A DNA stretch of 64,000 nucleotides from JAJDTT01 sp022827025 (lineage in GTDB: Bacteria > Acidobacteriota > UBA6911 > RPQK01 > JAJDTT01), in contig OZ241897.1 of the NCBI GenBank assembly GCA_965203535.1, positions 930,001 to 994,000 on the forward strand, in the 5' to 3' direction. The stretch's first letter is position 1; every line of letters starts with the position of its first letter. Shown one piece after another: positions 48,544 through 57,819 of the stretch. The position numbers and the translations under genes are program-made. Below the pieces are notes generated by a model. The model saw only the letters and a program-made list of their open reading frames with translations, made no database searches and had not been told where the DNA came from.

Positions 48544-49833
48544 ATGTCTGAATCCATCGACCGGAGACGTTTTCTGGGCAGCGCCGCCATCGGAGTCGCC
48601 GCCTCCGGACTTTCCGTCTCCGCCAGGAGCAACATCAAGTACGATTCTCCCAACACCCGGGTGGTCGTCGGAATCATGGGAATGAGCCGGGGCCGGCGTT
48701 TGGCCGAGAGCTTCGGACAACAGCCCAACGTCCACATCAAATACGTCTGCGACGTCGACTCCCGGCGTCTGGACAAGGTGGCCCATACGGTCGAGCAGCA
48801 GACGGGAAGGGCGCCTCAGAAAGTCGGGGACTTCAGGCGGATCCTGGATGATCCCGAGGTGGACGCTCTGCTCAATTCCGGACCCAACCACTGGCACGCT
48901 CCGGCCACGATCCTGGCCTGCTCCGCCGGCAAGCACGCTTACGTGGAGAAACCGTGCAGCCACACCCCCCGCGAGGGCGAACTCATGGTCGCCGCCGCCC
49001 GCAAGTACAACCGGGCCGTCCAGATGGGAACCCAGCGGCGAAGCTCGCCGGGGACCCGCGAGGCCGTTCAACAACTGCGGGAAGGAGCCATCGGCCGCGT
49101 CTACATGGTTCGCACCTGGTACAACAGCGGACGGGGCACGCTGGGCCGCGGCAAGCCGGCACCCGTCCCCGCCCACCTGGACTACGAGCTCTGGCAGGGA
49201 CCGGCCACCCGCGTTCCCTACAAGGACAACCTGATCCACTACAACTGGCACTGGCACTGGCACTGGGGCAACGGCGAGTTGGGCAACAACGGTGTCCACA
49301 CCCTGGACCTGTGCCGTTGGGGAATGGGCGTCGACTACCCGATCCGGGTGACCTCCAGCGGCGGCCGCTATCTCTTCGACGACGACCAGGAGACTCCCGA
49401 CACCCACACCGTCTGTTACGAATTCGAAGGCAAGCGGTCCATCTCCTGGGCCGGATTGAGCAACAACCGCCACAGCCCCGGATTCATCACATTTTATGGG
49501 GACCGGGGAGCTTTGGACCTGGGCACCAAGGGGTCCTACGCCATCTACGACAAGGACGACAACCTGGTCACGAAGAAGGGGGAAGACACCTACGGAGACA
49601 TCCCCCACGCCCAGAACTTCCTGGCGGCAATCCGCAACGACGACCCCACGATCTGCAACGCCGAGATCCTCGAGGCGCACAAGAGCACGCTCATGTGCCA
49701 CGTGGGCAACATCGCTCACCGCACGGGCCGGAACCTCAGGTGCGACCCCGCCAACGGCCATATCCTGGGAGACGAAGAGGCCATGGGGTACTGGTCCAAG
49801 GAATACGCCAAGGGCTGGGAGCCCAAGGTCTAG
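48544..49833 (+). CDS. Tat-exported Gfo/Idh/MocA family oxidoreductase
   Basis: A 429-aa protein with a twin-arginine signal (DRRRFLGSAAIGVAASGLSV) and a Rossmann NAD(P)-binding domain (VVVGIMGMSRGRRLAESF). It keeps the family's EKP motif (YVEKPCSHT) and its C-terminal domain, with an unusual HWHWHWHWG stretch before GELGNNGVHTLDLCRWGM, as seen in planctomycete/acidobacterial exported members. Export of a folded holoenzyme with tightly bound cofactor is known for glucose-fructose oxidoreductase. The start at 48544 has AAGGAGGAGCC ahead. The DUF1080 gene (49931-50650) converges on it; DUF1080 proteins are now known to cleave 3-keto-glycosides, and some exported Gfo/Idh/MocA enzymes make these by oxidising C3. 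Together they could act on disaccharides in the periplasm. Confidence 0.88.
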   Translation: MSESIDRRRFLGSAAIGVAASGLSVSARSNIKYDSPNTRVVVGIMGMSRGRRLAESFGQQPNVHIKYVCDVDSRRLDKVAHTVEQQTGRAPQKVGDFRRILDDPEVDALLNSGPNHWHAPATILACSAGKHAYVEKPCSHTPREGELMVAAARKYNRAVQMGTQRRSSPGTREAVQQLREGAIGRVYMVRTWYNSGRGTLGRGKPAPVPAHLDYELWQGPATRVPYKDNLIHYNWHWHWHWGNGELGNNGVHTLDLCRWGMGVDYPIRVTSSGGRYLFDDDQETPDTHTVCYEFEGKRSISWAGLSNNRHSPGFITFYGDRGALDLGTKGSYAIYDKDDNLVTKKGEDTYGDIPHAQNFLAAIRNDDPTICNAEILEAHKSTLMCHVGNIAHRTGRNLRCDPANGHILGDEEAMGYWSKEYAKGWEPKV

Positions 49834-49930
49834 CGCCCCCAGTTTCACCCCGGGGGGGCCGTCCGGCTGGCTCCCCCGCCCATCACGACTCGGTTCGGAA
49901 ACGATTTTACGGCGTGCGGACGAGGTGTGT

Positions 49931-50650
49931 TCAGGGTTGATACGGCAGGCGCCGGATCCAGATGTTGCGGAATCGGACCGGACTCCCGTGGGCCTGCAGT
50001 TTCAGCGGGCCCTCCGAGACCATGGGGTTTCTCCGGCCCCGGCCCGTCCCTTCCCTCAGGGTGCGCTCGTACTGAACCAGGACTCCGTTGTGGAGGATGG
50101 TGAAGCGGGCCGGTTTCACGACCTTTCCTGATCGCCGGTCCAGGCGGGCGGCCCGAAACAGGATGTCGTAGCTCTGCCACTCGCCCGGCGCGCGGGTCGC
50201 GTTGACCATGGGGGCGTAGAGGTTGAAGAGTGATGCGCACTGCTGTATCGCGGTGAATCGGTTGGGGTTGTGTGAATCCAGGATCTGGACCTCGTACAGG
50301 TCGTGGAAATAGAGGCCGCTGTTCCCCTGGGACGGGTCGTCCCCGGGCAGATTGAACTCCACGTGAACCTGGGCGTCCCGGAACCAGTCCTTGCTGATGA
50401 TGTCGTGATCCCCCGCAATCAGCACGCCCTCCTCCACCTTCCAGTCCGCCGGACTGCCATCCGGCCGGGTGAAGCGGGAGTTGCCCGAGCCGTCGAACAG
50501 AACCAGCGCATCGGCGGGAGGGCGGCCATCGGAACCGGTCTCCACCACCGGCAGGACGGGCACGTATTTCTGTGCCGGAACCTCGGTCAGGAAGAACAAT
50601 GGCAATACGCACAGAACGGGGGTGGCCGACAGTCCGCGATGTGGAAACAT
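49931..50650 (-). CDS. Exported DUF1080 (3-keto-disaccharide hydrolase) protein
   Basis: A 239-aa protein with a signal peptide (ATPVLCVLPLFFLTEVPAQ) and a single DUF1080 (3-keto-disaccharide hydrolase, PF06439) beta-sandwich. Typical segments are ALVLFDGSGNSRFTRPDGSPADWKVEEGVLIAG, NSGLYFHDLYEVQILDSHN, GEWQSYDILFRAARLD and GPLKLQAHGSPVRFRNIWIRRL. The likely reaction is the cleavage of a 3-keto-glycoside after C3 oxidation. It converges on the exported Gfo/Idh/MocA gene (about 100 bp between). The length is normal for the family. Confidence 0.88.
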   Translation of the reverse strand: MFPHRGLSATPVLCVLPLFFLTEVPAQKYVPVLPVVETGSDGRPPADALVLFDGSGNSRFTRPDGSPADWKVEEGVLIAGDHDIISKDWFRDAQVHVEFNLPGDDPSQGNSGLYFHDLYEVQILDSHNPNRFTAIQQCASLFNLYAPMVNATRAPGEWQSYDILFRAARLDRRSGKVVKPARFTILHNGVLVQYERTLREGTGRGRRNPMVSEGPLKLQAHGSPVRFRNIWIRRLPYQP

Positions 50651-50850
50651 GGACCCGAGTATTCCAGTCCCGGCCCTTTCGAATCAAGGCCCACCAGCCC
50701 GTGGCTCCGGGTAGATCGGTCCCATTCGAGGCATCCGGCTTCCTGTTGAGAAGATGAATGGAACAGGGTTGAAGCCCTGGCTCCAAGTCGCAATCGTCCT
50801 CGCTCCTCCGTCGTCCGTAGTAGACTTGAGCCCTTGAAACCCGTGACGCC

Positions 50851-51276
50851 ATGATGATCCGAGACCGAATCACCGAAACCCGATTCCGGGTCCGCTACGC
50901 CGAAACCGACCAGATGGGATTCGCTCATCATTCCAACCACCTGGTCTGGTTCGAGGTCGCGCGGCTCGAGTTCTTTCGGGATTTGGGGCTGAGCTACGAT
51001 CAACTGGAACGGGAATCCCGGACTTTCCTTCCGGTTGTGGAGATCCGATGCCGGTACATGAAGCCCCTCTTTTATGACCGGGAGTTCGTGATACGAACCC
51101 GCCTCAAACGCCTGGGCCGGCGGGGCATGACCTTCGCCTACCGGATCGTGGACCCGGCCGGAAGCGTGAATTACGCCCGGGGAGAGAGCCGGCACATCGC
51201 CACCAACCGGCATGGCCGTCCCTGCACCTTCCCGGAGTACTTTCTACGAGCCTGCCGCCTCGATGACGAATTGTGA
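50851..51276 (+). CDS. Acyl-CoA thioesterase (YbgC/4-hydroxybenzoyl-CoA thioesterase family)
   Basis: A 141-aa hot-dog-fold thioesterase. The YbgC-type active-site segment is RVRYAETDQMGFAHHSNHLVWFEVARLEFF, with the catalytic Asp in ETDQMGFAHHSNY-like context. It hydrolyses acyl-CoA thioesters; YbgC in E. coli works with the Tol-Pal system, but no tol genes are here. ATG 50851 or 50854 may be used. The 200-bp gap upstream includes CGTAGTAGACT (50816-50826), possibly part of its promoter. The methyltransferase gene follows after 81 bp. Confidence 0.88.
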   Translation: MMIRDRITETRFRVRYAETDQMGFAHHSNHLVWFEVARLEFFRDLGLSYDQLERESRTFLPVVEIRCRYMKPLFYDREFVIRTRLKRLGRRGMTFAYRIVDPAGSVNYARGESRHIATNRHGRPCTFPEYFLRACRLDDEL

Positions 51277-51357
51277 CGTTCGAGGACAGGGCCGGCGGAC
51301 ACGCCGGCATGCTGAGCTTTTCCCATTTCGAATCGCCGTTTGCCGATTCTCAAGAGC

Positions 51358-52113
51358 ATGACCTGCCCCAGCGAAATCACCCCATGGCACCGCCGGATCG
51401 TGAATCGGCTGCCCCGCCGGCTGCATCGGCTGATTCTCCGGTTCGAAGCCATGATCGAGGACCGGGTGACCGGCTTCGCCCGCTCGCTGCCGGCCGGGAC
51501 CCGGGTGCTGGACGCCGGCGCCGGCGAGTGCCGGTACGCCCGCGAATTCTCCCACTGCCGCTACGTGGCCGTGGACCTGGCCGTGGGAGACGCGGATTGG
51601 GATTATTCACGGCTCGACGGGGTGGCGGACCTGGCGCGGCTGCCGTTTCGGGACGGTTCCTTCGGGGCGGCCATCAACATCGTGGTCCTGGAGCACGTCC
51701 GGGACCCCGGGGCGGTGCTGGAGGAGCTGCGCCGGGTGATGGCTCCGGGCGCCCGGCTGCTCCTGGCGGCGCCCCAGGAATGGGGAGTCCACCAGGCTCC
51801 CCACGACTATTTCCGCTATACGCGTCCCGGCCTCCAATGGCTGCTGGAGCGGGCCGGATTTGGCGACATCGAGATCGAAGCCGGCGGTGGATTCTTCACG
51901 CTGCTGGGAAGGCGCCTGCTGGATTCGATACTCTACTTCCAGGGAGGATGGCGCTGGCTGCTGTTTCTGCCGGCCGCCGCCGTGTGCGGAGTGTTGGGAG
52001 TCCTCCTGCCCATGCTCGACTTCCTGGACCCAACCCGCAACACGACACTGGGCTACGTCTGCACGGCCAGAAAGCCGGAGCTGGGAATGACACCCATGGA
52101 GACACGTCGATGA
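51358..52113 (+). CDS. Class I SAM-dependent methyltransferase with C-terminal hydrophobic hairpin
   Basis: A 251-aa protein. The methyltransferase motif I is VLDAGAGECRYAREF, followed by the acidic VAVDLAVGD and the Methyltransf_11-type motif DLARLPFRDGSFGAAINIVVLEHVRDP. After the catalytic domain, a hydrophobic segment (WLLFLPAAAVCGVLGVLLPML, ~205-225) suggests attachment to the membrane, as in enzymes acting on lipids or glycan precursors. The acceptor is not known. The start at 51358 (MTCPSEITPWHRR) is chosen over 51340. The ridA start overlaps its stop codon (ATGA), so the two genes are translationally coupled. Confidence 0.82.
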   Translation: MTCPSEITPWHRRIVNRLPRRLHRLILRFEAMIEDRVTGFARSLPAGTRVLDAGAGECRYAREFSHCRYVAVDLAVGDADWDYSRLDGVADLARLPFRDGSFGAAINIVVLEHVRDPGAVLEELRRVMAPGARLLLAAPQEWGVHQAPHDYFRYTRPGLQWLLERAGFGDIEIEAGGGFFTLLGRRLLDSILYFQGGWRWLLFLPAAAVCGVLGVLLPMLDFLDPTRNTTLGYVCTARKPELGMTPMETRR

Positions 52114-52529
52114 TCCGAAAAAAACGAACCGCCATCAATCCGCCGGGGGTACTTCCTCCGGGAGGAGAATACTCCTACGCCGTGAGCGCCGGGGGCTTTC
52201 TATTCGTTGCCGGACAGACGGCCTTTTCACCCGAGGGCGAGTTGGTGGGAGAGGGAGATGCCGCGGCCCAGACGCGGCAGGTCTTCAAGAACATCGGCCG
52301 GATTCTCGAAGGCGCCGGTGCCTCCTTCGGTGACGTTGTGGAATTCACCACCTACCTGGTGGGTGTGGAGTCGGTGGGTCCGTTCCTGGAGGCCCGCCGG
52401 GAACTGTTCCCCACCCTCTACCCGAATGGGGATTATCCCACCAACACCTTGCTCAACATCGAGTCTCTGGCCGGTTCCAAGGCCCTGGTGGAGATCAGAA
52501 CCGTGGCGGTTCTTCCCGAATCGGACTGA
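52110..52529 (+). CDS. ridA: RidA-family enamine/imine deaminase
   Basis: A 139-aa YjgF/YER057c/UK114 protein. RidA proteins release ammonia from reactive 2-aminoacrylate and related enamines. The key arginine is likely in ALVEIRTVAV, where R lies near the C-terminus as in RidA (R105 of the family); other family motifs are YSYAVSAGGFLFVAGQTAFSPEGELV, and GDYPTNTLLNIESLA. It is coupled to the methyltransferase gene by ATGA overlap. The fit is clear, but whether it is true RidA or a Rid1-7 subgroup member cannot be told by eye. Confidence 0.88.
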   Translation: MIRKKRTAINPPGVLPPGGEYSYAVSAGGFLFVAGQTAFSPEGELVGEGDAAAQTRQVFKNIGRILEGAGASFGDVVEFTTYLVGVESVGPFLEARRELFPTLYPNGDYPTNTLLNIESLAGSKALVEIRTVAVLPESD

Positions 52530-52677
52530 CCCGAGCCCGAATTTCTTACCAAACCGCTATGCGCATGATGACAATATCTTGTTCGTAGGTGTTTACGCGA
52601 CGTTTCCCAATGTCGCTCCGGGACCGGCCGAGCGGCGTCTGAAGCGGCGGCGTCCTCGGCCACGATCCGGGACCGGA

Positions 52678-52805
52678 GGCGTGTTTCACGCGCCGACTGG
52701 GACCGGCGTCTTTCCAGGCGCCGATTCTCCGGAGTGCCAATCGGGCGAAAGAACACGGGGCGCCTGAAACACGCCCCTCCCGGTGGGCGACAAGAATGTC
52801 GCCCC
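52678..52805. repeat. Dispersed palindromic repeat cluster, second copy
   Basis: Holds the inverted copy (52691-52723) of the 33-bp segment at 14913-14945, with 31 of 33 bases the same. It also has the hairpin GGGCGACA-AGAA-TGTCGCCC (52785-52804), matching the TTCT-loop hairpin at 15042-15061, and a GCGTG-TTT-CACGC hairpin near 52680. The cluster lies at the 3' end of the frameshifted glycosyltransferase gene, and the end of that reading frame runs through it. Confidence 0.7.
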
Positions 52806-54376
52806 TCCTGGTTGCCAGAGAAGCGCCTCGGTCCCGTCGGGGAGGGCCCAGCGCCGTGTGACGCGCCAACCGTTTTGCTCCAGCCGTTCGTAGACCGCCT
52901 GATTGAAGGTGGTGAGGTAACTGATCCCCTGGTGCCCCGTCTTCCCCACCACGGCCTGCACGCGGTCCAGCAATTCCATTGACGCGGCCGACTGGCCCAG
53001 CCGGATGACCTCCAGTTCCCTTCCCGACTCCAGGGCCTGAAGCCGGAGGGCCAGCAAGTGGTAATGGGCCAGATCGGGGACGAAGCCGACTCTGGCTCCC
53101 TCGGGAATCTGCTCCAGGATCTCCGGGTGGCGCCAGTTCTCCCGGCGCGGCGGACCGGCCACGTCGAAGTATCCCGGGGTGAACAAGACCCACTCCCGGC
53201 CGGCGCCCCGGTAGTCTCCGTCTTCCGGCACCTGGAAGAGAGCCAGCTTCCCGGGAACCAGGGGCAGGGGGAACGAGACGGCCAGGAACTGGAGGAACGC
53301 CAGCACCGCCGCCAGCCGGACGATCCACTGGCGCCGGTCCCAAGGCAGGAGAAGCAGGATGGCCAGCGGCCCGGCCAGCGGGAGGACATACCTGGGGTCC
53401 TTGGCCTCCAGCATCGTCAGCAGCAAGAGTCCGCCCCAGAAAGCCCACCGGATCAGGCTCACCTCCGGAGACCGGTCCCGTTTCCGCCCGGACTTGAGGA
53501 ACGACCCCGCGACGAAGAGCGCGGTGAGGGGAAGGAACAGGTAGTAGCCGGCCAGCGACCTGGGATAGTAGAGCCAGCCCAGCAGGGATTCCAGGCCCGG
53601 GTCCTGTTCCCATCCGGCCGCCTGCATGGTGAGAGTGAACCGTTCCATCAGGTTCCGGGCGTTGGGCAGGTACCACCAGAAGACCAGAGGAGCGGCCACC
53701 AGCCCGGCGTCGACCAGGTTCAGGAGCGAGCGTTTCCGGTCCCGGGAGCGGACCAGCGCCAGACCAGCGGAAACACCAGGAACAGGATGAAGGTCCACTT
53801 GGTCAACATCCCCGCCGCGATGACCAGACCCAGCAGCAGGCTGAATCCCCTTCGTTCCAGATACCGGCTCTTGGCCACCAGGCAGAGCGCCAGCATGACC
53901 CACCCGCTGAGCGCCACGTCCAGGAGGGAGAACCGGCTGATCCAGGCCACCAGGGGAAAACACCACGCCAGCAGCGCCGCCCAGGGAGCCGCTCCCCGGG
54001 TCAGGCACCGGGAGGCCAGCCACCAGGCGCCGCCGAAGAGCAGGACCAGTCCCGGGAGATTGGAGAGGAAGACGAGCGCGTCCCGGTTGGGCCACAGCGA
54101 CAGAACCACCATTTCCTGGATGTAGTAGAGGGGAGGGTAGTAGGAGGAGAGCGAGGAGAAGTCTTCCGGCAGCCTCCCGGCGTTCAGGGCGCCGAGGGAC
54201 TCCCATCCCCTGATCTGATGGTGAGCCATGTCCCAGACCTGGGGCTGCTCATCCAGCGCCAGCCAGACCACGTGCAGCGCCAGGACACCCAGTCCCAGGA
54301 AGAGGACCACGAAGCGATCCGGCGTTCCCCGGAATCGCTCACCAGTGGGTCGCAGGCTCGGGGACGGGACCGTCAT
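52686..54376 (-). pseudogene. GT39-like membrane glycosyltransferase, frameshifted
   Basis: Two overlapping frames make one protein. The first (54376 to ~53757) has a signal-anchor, DEQPQVWDMAHHQIRGWES with the acidic catalytic loop of GT-C enzymes, and several membrane helices. The second (~53757 to 52686) continues with RSRDRKRSLLNLVDAGL, more helices and a periplasmic C-terminal part. A one-base loss near 53755-53762, in TGGCGCTGG, separates them; the frame-one product ends after 218 residues. The last ~40 residues of the second frame (GRGVFQAPRVLSPDWH...) are encoded by the dispersed repeat. GT39/ArnT-like enzymes transfer sugars from polyprenyl phosphate. Sequencing error is the main alternative. 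It overlaps the upstream GT gene by 38 bp. Confidence 0.75.
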
Positions 54377-56015
54377 AGGGCTTCTTGACCCGGAAAATAT
54401 TGAACCACTCCCAAGGCTTACCCCCGGTGATGCTGACGGGGAGCATGCCCCAGCCGGTGCTGTAGAACCCGGCGTGGGAGGAGGGGTCCAGAATGCGCCA
54501 TGGAGTGTTCATCCGGGCGGGGCGCTGCTCCAGCAGTTCGAGATATTCGTCGGAATCGTAGAGGGTCACCCAGGGGGAAGCCAGCACCGGCTTGACCAGG
54601 ATGTCTCCGGCCTCGGGGCCGACTTCGGTGCGCTCCAGAATCCTGGCTCCCTCCCGCTCCAGGTAATGGCGGAAACCCCACTCGGCAGTGAACCAGAGCG
54701 TTTTCTCCTCGTGTCCGTAATCTTGCGCGATCTCCTGGGCCGCCTGCTGGTAGCTCCGGGCGAAACGGTAGTCGGCGTGGGCTATGGTCAGGGAGTAGAC
54801 GGCGGTCAGGACCACCCCGAGCCAGACCAGGTTCCGGAGCAGGTAGGCCTCCTTGACCCGTTTCTCCAGGGAGGCGATCCAGAGCAGAATCACCGGTCCC
54901 GCCACCAGCGTCGAGTAACGCACCGATCCCGAGTAGTACATGAGGAGGCAGGCCAGGCAACCCCCGAAAAACCAGAGCCAGATGGGAAGCCAGCGCCAGT
55001 CCCGCCTGGAGAGGAGGTCGGTCCCGCAGCCGTACAGAAAGCGCCAGAACACCGCCACGCCGCTGGAGAGAAACAGGGAAAACAGGAACGCCTGGCTCCA
55101 TGTCCAATCGTCCCGCCACAGGTAGAACGGGACGAAGGAGAGCAGGAACAGGACGGCCAGAAGGCGGGCGCCGATGCGGCCGGCCAAGCCGTACCAGAGC
55201 GCTACCGGAAAGAGCACCGTTCCACCCAGGTTCAGCAGCAGGGAGAGAGTCTTCTCCCCCATGATCCAACCCGAATAGATGTCCCGTCCGAGTGCGTGAA
55301 CGGCCGTGTTCCACAGCAGGAAGCGATCGTAGTGGAGGTAGGCCCGCAGGTACCAAAGACCCCACAGCAGCAGGGGAGAGGCCAGAACCAGCAGTGCCTT
55401 TCCCTTGGAGATGGGAGGCGCTTCGGCTCCCCGCAGGAAGAGACAGACCAGCATTAACAGCATCAGTCCCGCCCCCAGCACGGAGATGAAGCAGGTTCCC
55501 AGCAACGACACTCCCCAGATCAGCCAGTCCCAACCCGAGGCGGTCCCGTCCCGTACCCGCAGGAAACGCGAAAGGGACACGATCCAGAGGGACCAGAAGG
55601 GGACGTCGGTCATGACCGTGTGGCTGGAGACGAGAAAACCGGGCGCCGTGACCAGGAGGCAGGAGGCCGCCAGGGGAAACCGGACATAGCGGCGAGCCAG
55701 ATCGTAAAACCCCCAGGCCGCCAGGAGGGGAAAGACCAGAAAGCCGAGATGAAAGACCCATTCCGACTCGCTGTTGGTGACCCACTTCAGCAGCGCCAGG
55801 TAATAGCTGACCAGGGGCAGGTGGCTGTGACTGGCGCCGTCGGGCGCCCCCATGCCCTCGAAACTGATTCGGAAGTCGTAGGGATAGAGGGGCGTTTGGA
55901 GAATGTTGTCGGCCACCCGCAGATAGATGCGGTCGTCGATGTGGAAGGCCTGGAATAGGAATGGGAGCTGAGTCCCCAGAATCAGCAGGATCAGAACCCT
56001 GGCCGGACTTCGCAT
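54339..56015 (-). CDS. GT39/ArnT-like membrane glycosyltransferase
   Basis: A 558-aa polytopic membrane protein with about 11 helices, of the GT-C superfamily (dolichyl/undecaprenyl-phosphate sugar transferases). After the first helix (ARVLILLILGTQLPFLF) comes HIDDRIYLRVADNILQTPLYPYDF, where the DD pair in the first external loop is the typical catalytic/metal site. The C-terminal ~110 residues are soluble and outside (EWGFRHYLEREGARILERTEVGPEAGD, YDSDEYLELLEQRPA). Such enzymes glycosylate lipid A, proteins or cell-wall polymers. ATG 56015 (MRSPARVL) is selected; a start at 56054 is possible. It overlaps the second, frameshifted GT gene by 38 bp, so the two formed an operon. Confidence 0.82.
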   Translation of the reverse strand: MRSPARVLILLILGTQLPFLFQAFHIDDRIYLRVADNILQTPLYPYDFRISFEGMGAPDGASHSHLPLVSYYLALLKWVTNSESEWVFHLGFLVFPLLAAWGFYDLARRYVRFPLAASCLLVTAPGFLVSSHTVMTDVPFWSLWIVSLSRFLRVRDGTASGWDWLIWGVSLLGTCFISVLGAGLMLLMLVCLFLRGAEAPPISKGKALLVLASPLLLWGLWYLRAYLHYDRFLLWNTAVHALGRDIYSGWIMGEKTLSLLLNLGGTVLFPVALWYGLAGRIGARLLAVLFLLSFVPFYLWRDDWTWSQAFLFSLFLSSGVAVFWRFLYGCGTDLLSRRDWRWLPIWLWFFGGCLACLLMYYSGSVRYSTLVAGPVILLWIASLEKRVKEAYLLRNLVWLGVVLTAVYSLTIAHADYRFARSYQQAAQEIAQDYGHEEKTLWFTAEWGFRHYLEREGARILERTEVGPEAGDILVKPVLASPWVTLYDSDEYLELLEQRPARMNTPWRILDPSSHAGFYSTGWGMLPVSITGGKPWEWFNIFRVKKPYDGPVPEPATHW

Positions 56016-56187
56016 GGTCTTCGGAACGAGCTGAGTTGATGGACCCGCACACATGGGCCCTGCCCGCTACGGCGCGGCGGGTCGTGTGAAAATCCCTGCA
56101 CAACGTGAATCCACCATCTTCCCGCACCTGGGGGCATCCGAAACACTCGTTTCTCCTGAAATTCCAGATTTCCCGTTCCTGCGCGGA

Positions 56188-57819
56188 TCACATCCCCCAC
56201 GCCGTGACCGGAGTTCCGCCTTCCGTCTCCTCGCGGCGGTAGATCTTGTCCTCCCACGGCTTGCCCTCGGTGCGGTCGAAGATCACCAGGTGTCCCTCCG
56301 CCGCAGCGCAACGGTCCATGTAGGCGCGCGTCTGCTCCAGGCCCTCGCGCAGTGTCCGCTCCAAGCCCCGGTGCAGCACCTTGCACTCCACCACGATCTT
56401 CTGCGCCGGCCTGTCCTCTCCGGCCTGCGTCCCTCCGCCGGCGCGTTCTCGCAACGGCCACATCAACAACAGATCTGTCCACCTCCGGCCCAGGCCGTAC
56501 TCGCGCTCGATCCGTCCGCCGCTGTTGACGATGCGCTGCAGGAACGCCTGCAACAGCAACTGCGGCCCGGCCTCCTTGTACTGGAACCGCTCCACCCAAT
56601 GCTCCGAGTGCTCCCGGAAGAACTCCTGGAACGCGGCCAACAGCTTGTGGGCCTTGAGCACGCCGGCATCATCGACATACCAGGCCGGATCGTGATGGAT
56701 CGACATCTCCTGGGTGGTCCACGTGAGATCGCGCGGGATCACCTCCCGGTAGATGGGATTGGCGACGCGAAGCGGACGATCGCGCGCCACCAAGCCCAGG
56801 TCGCGCACGTACTGAAGGTCGTCGGCGCGAACCGACTCCTCAGCGCTGGTCCCGCTCAGCAGGGGCTCGATCACCCGGCGCACCCGTTCTTCCTGGAGCT
56901 TGTCCGTGAGTTGGTCCAGATGCGTCTCGCGGCGGAGGATCAACTGCTCGCGGGCGCTTTGGATGGCCTCGCCGGTGATCTCCCGGCTGCGGTCTCGTCC
57001 GGCCTTATCGTCGAAACAGGCTTCGTAGGCCAACGCGTTCACGAGCCACGGCTGGCCCTGAGTCAACTCCCAGATCTCGCGCAGAGCCTCGTCCGTGAAC
57101 ACCTGCCCCGTCTCCTCCGTGTGCTGCTCCAGCAGAGACTCGACCTCGCGGCGGGAGAAGTCTCCCAGCCGTAGCGACTTGGCCTTGATGTTGAAGGCGC
57201 TGCCGCCGGCGATGATCTGATTCTCGACCGCGGACCGGATGCGGTAGTCGCGCACGTCGCGCACGCCGCACAGGAGCACGCTCTGGGGAAACCGGCGCGG
57301 GCGGTCCGGGTACCCGGCCCGGAGCTGCCGCAACACCGACAGCAGCGTGTCGCCGATCAGCGCGTCGATCTCGTCGATCAGGAGCACGAGCGGCTTGGCT
57401 TCGGCTTCGGACCAACGGGCCAGCGTGTCCCCGAGCGCGTCGTTGGGACCCGCTTCTTCAAGAACGCCCGGCCAGACTTCAGCCACGAACAGGTCGTCGA
57501 GCGCGTGGCGCGCCGCCCGCGCCAGGGCGCTGAGGATGGCTCGCACACCCTCCCGGACATTCTCCCGAGCCGTCTGGCCGCCTTCGACGTTGACGTACAC
57601 GCAACGGAATTCGCCGCCTCCGTTGAGCCGGTCCCTCAATGCCAGCAACGTGGACGTCTTGCCCGTCTGGCGCGGTGCGTGCAGGACGAAGTACCGCTTC
57701 TGCCGGATCAGCATCAGCGCCTCATCGTAATCCACCCGCTGCAGCGGCGGGACGTGGTAATGGTCCTCCGCGATGATGGGGCCGGCGGTGTTGAAGAAAC
57801 GCGGGATCGTCGTCGTCAT
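56188..57819 (-). CDS. AAA ATPase fused to a PD-(D/E)XK nuclease-like domain
   Basis: A 543-aa protein. The ATPase part has Walker A APRQTGKT (48-55) and Walker B KPLVLLIDEIDAL (143-155), followed by a sensor-like LLCGVRDVRDYR and a winged-helix region (SRREVESLLEQHTEETGQVFTDEALREIWELTQGQPWLVNAL), as in STAND/AAA_14-type ATPases. The C-terminal ~100 residues read R-R-W-T-D449-LLLMW... then VVE478-C-K480V, the D...E-x-K core of PD-(D/E)XK nucleases, then TRAYMDRC. Such ATPase/nuclease fusions are found in mobile or defence contexts, with unproven roles. ATG 57819 (MTTTIPRFF) is chosen; the frame extends to 57924 without homology. It has no obvious partner gene. Confidence 0.8.
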   Translation of the reverse strand: MTTTIPRFFNTAGPIIAEDHYHVPPLQRVDYDEALMLIRQKRYFVLHAPRQTGKTSTLLALRDRLNGGGEFRCVYVNVEGGQTARENVREGVRAILSALARAARHALDDLFVAEVWPGVLEEAGPNDALGDTLARWSEAEAKPLVLLIDEIDALIGDTLLSVLRQLRAGYPDRPRRFPQSVLLCGVRDVRDYRIRSAVENQIIAGGSAFNIKAKSLRLGDFSRREVESLLEQHTEETGQVFTDEALREIWELTQGQPWLVNALAYEACFDDKAGRDRSREITGEAIQSAREQLILRRETHLDQLTDKLQEERVRRVIEPLLSGTSAEESVRADDLQYVRDLGLVARDRPLRVANPIYREVIPRDLTWTTQEMSIHHDPAWYVDDAGVLKAHKLLAAFQEFFREHSEHWVERFQYKEAGPQLLLQAFLQRIVNSGGRIEREYGLGRRWTDLLLMWPLRERAGGGTQAGEDRPAQKIVVECKVLHRGLERTLREGLEQTRAYMDRCAAAEGHLVIFDRTEGKPWEDKIYRREETEGGTPVTAWGM

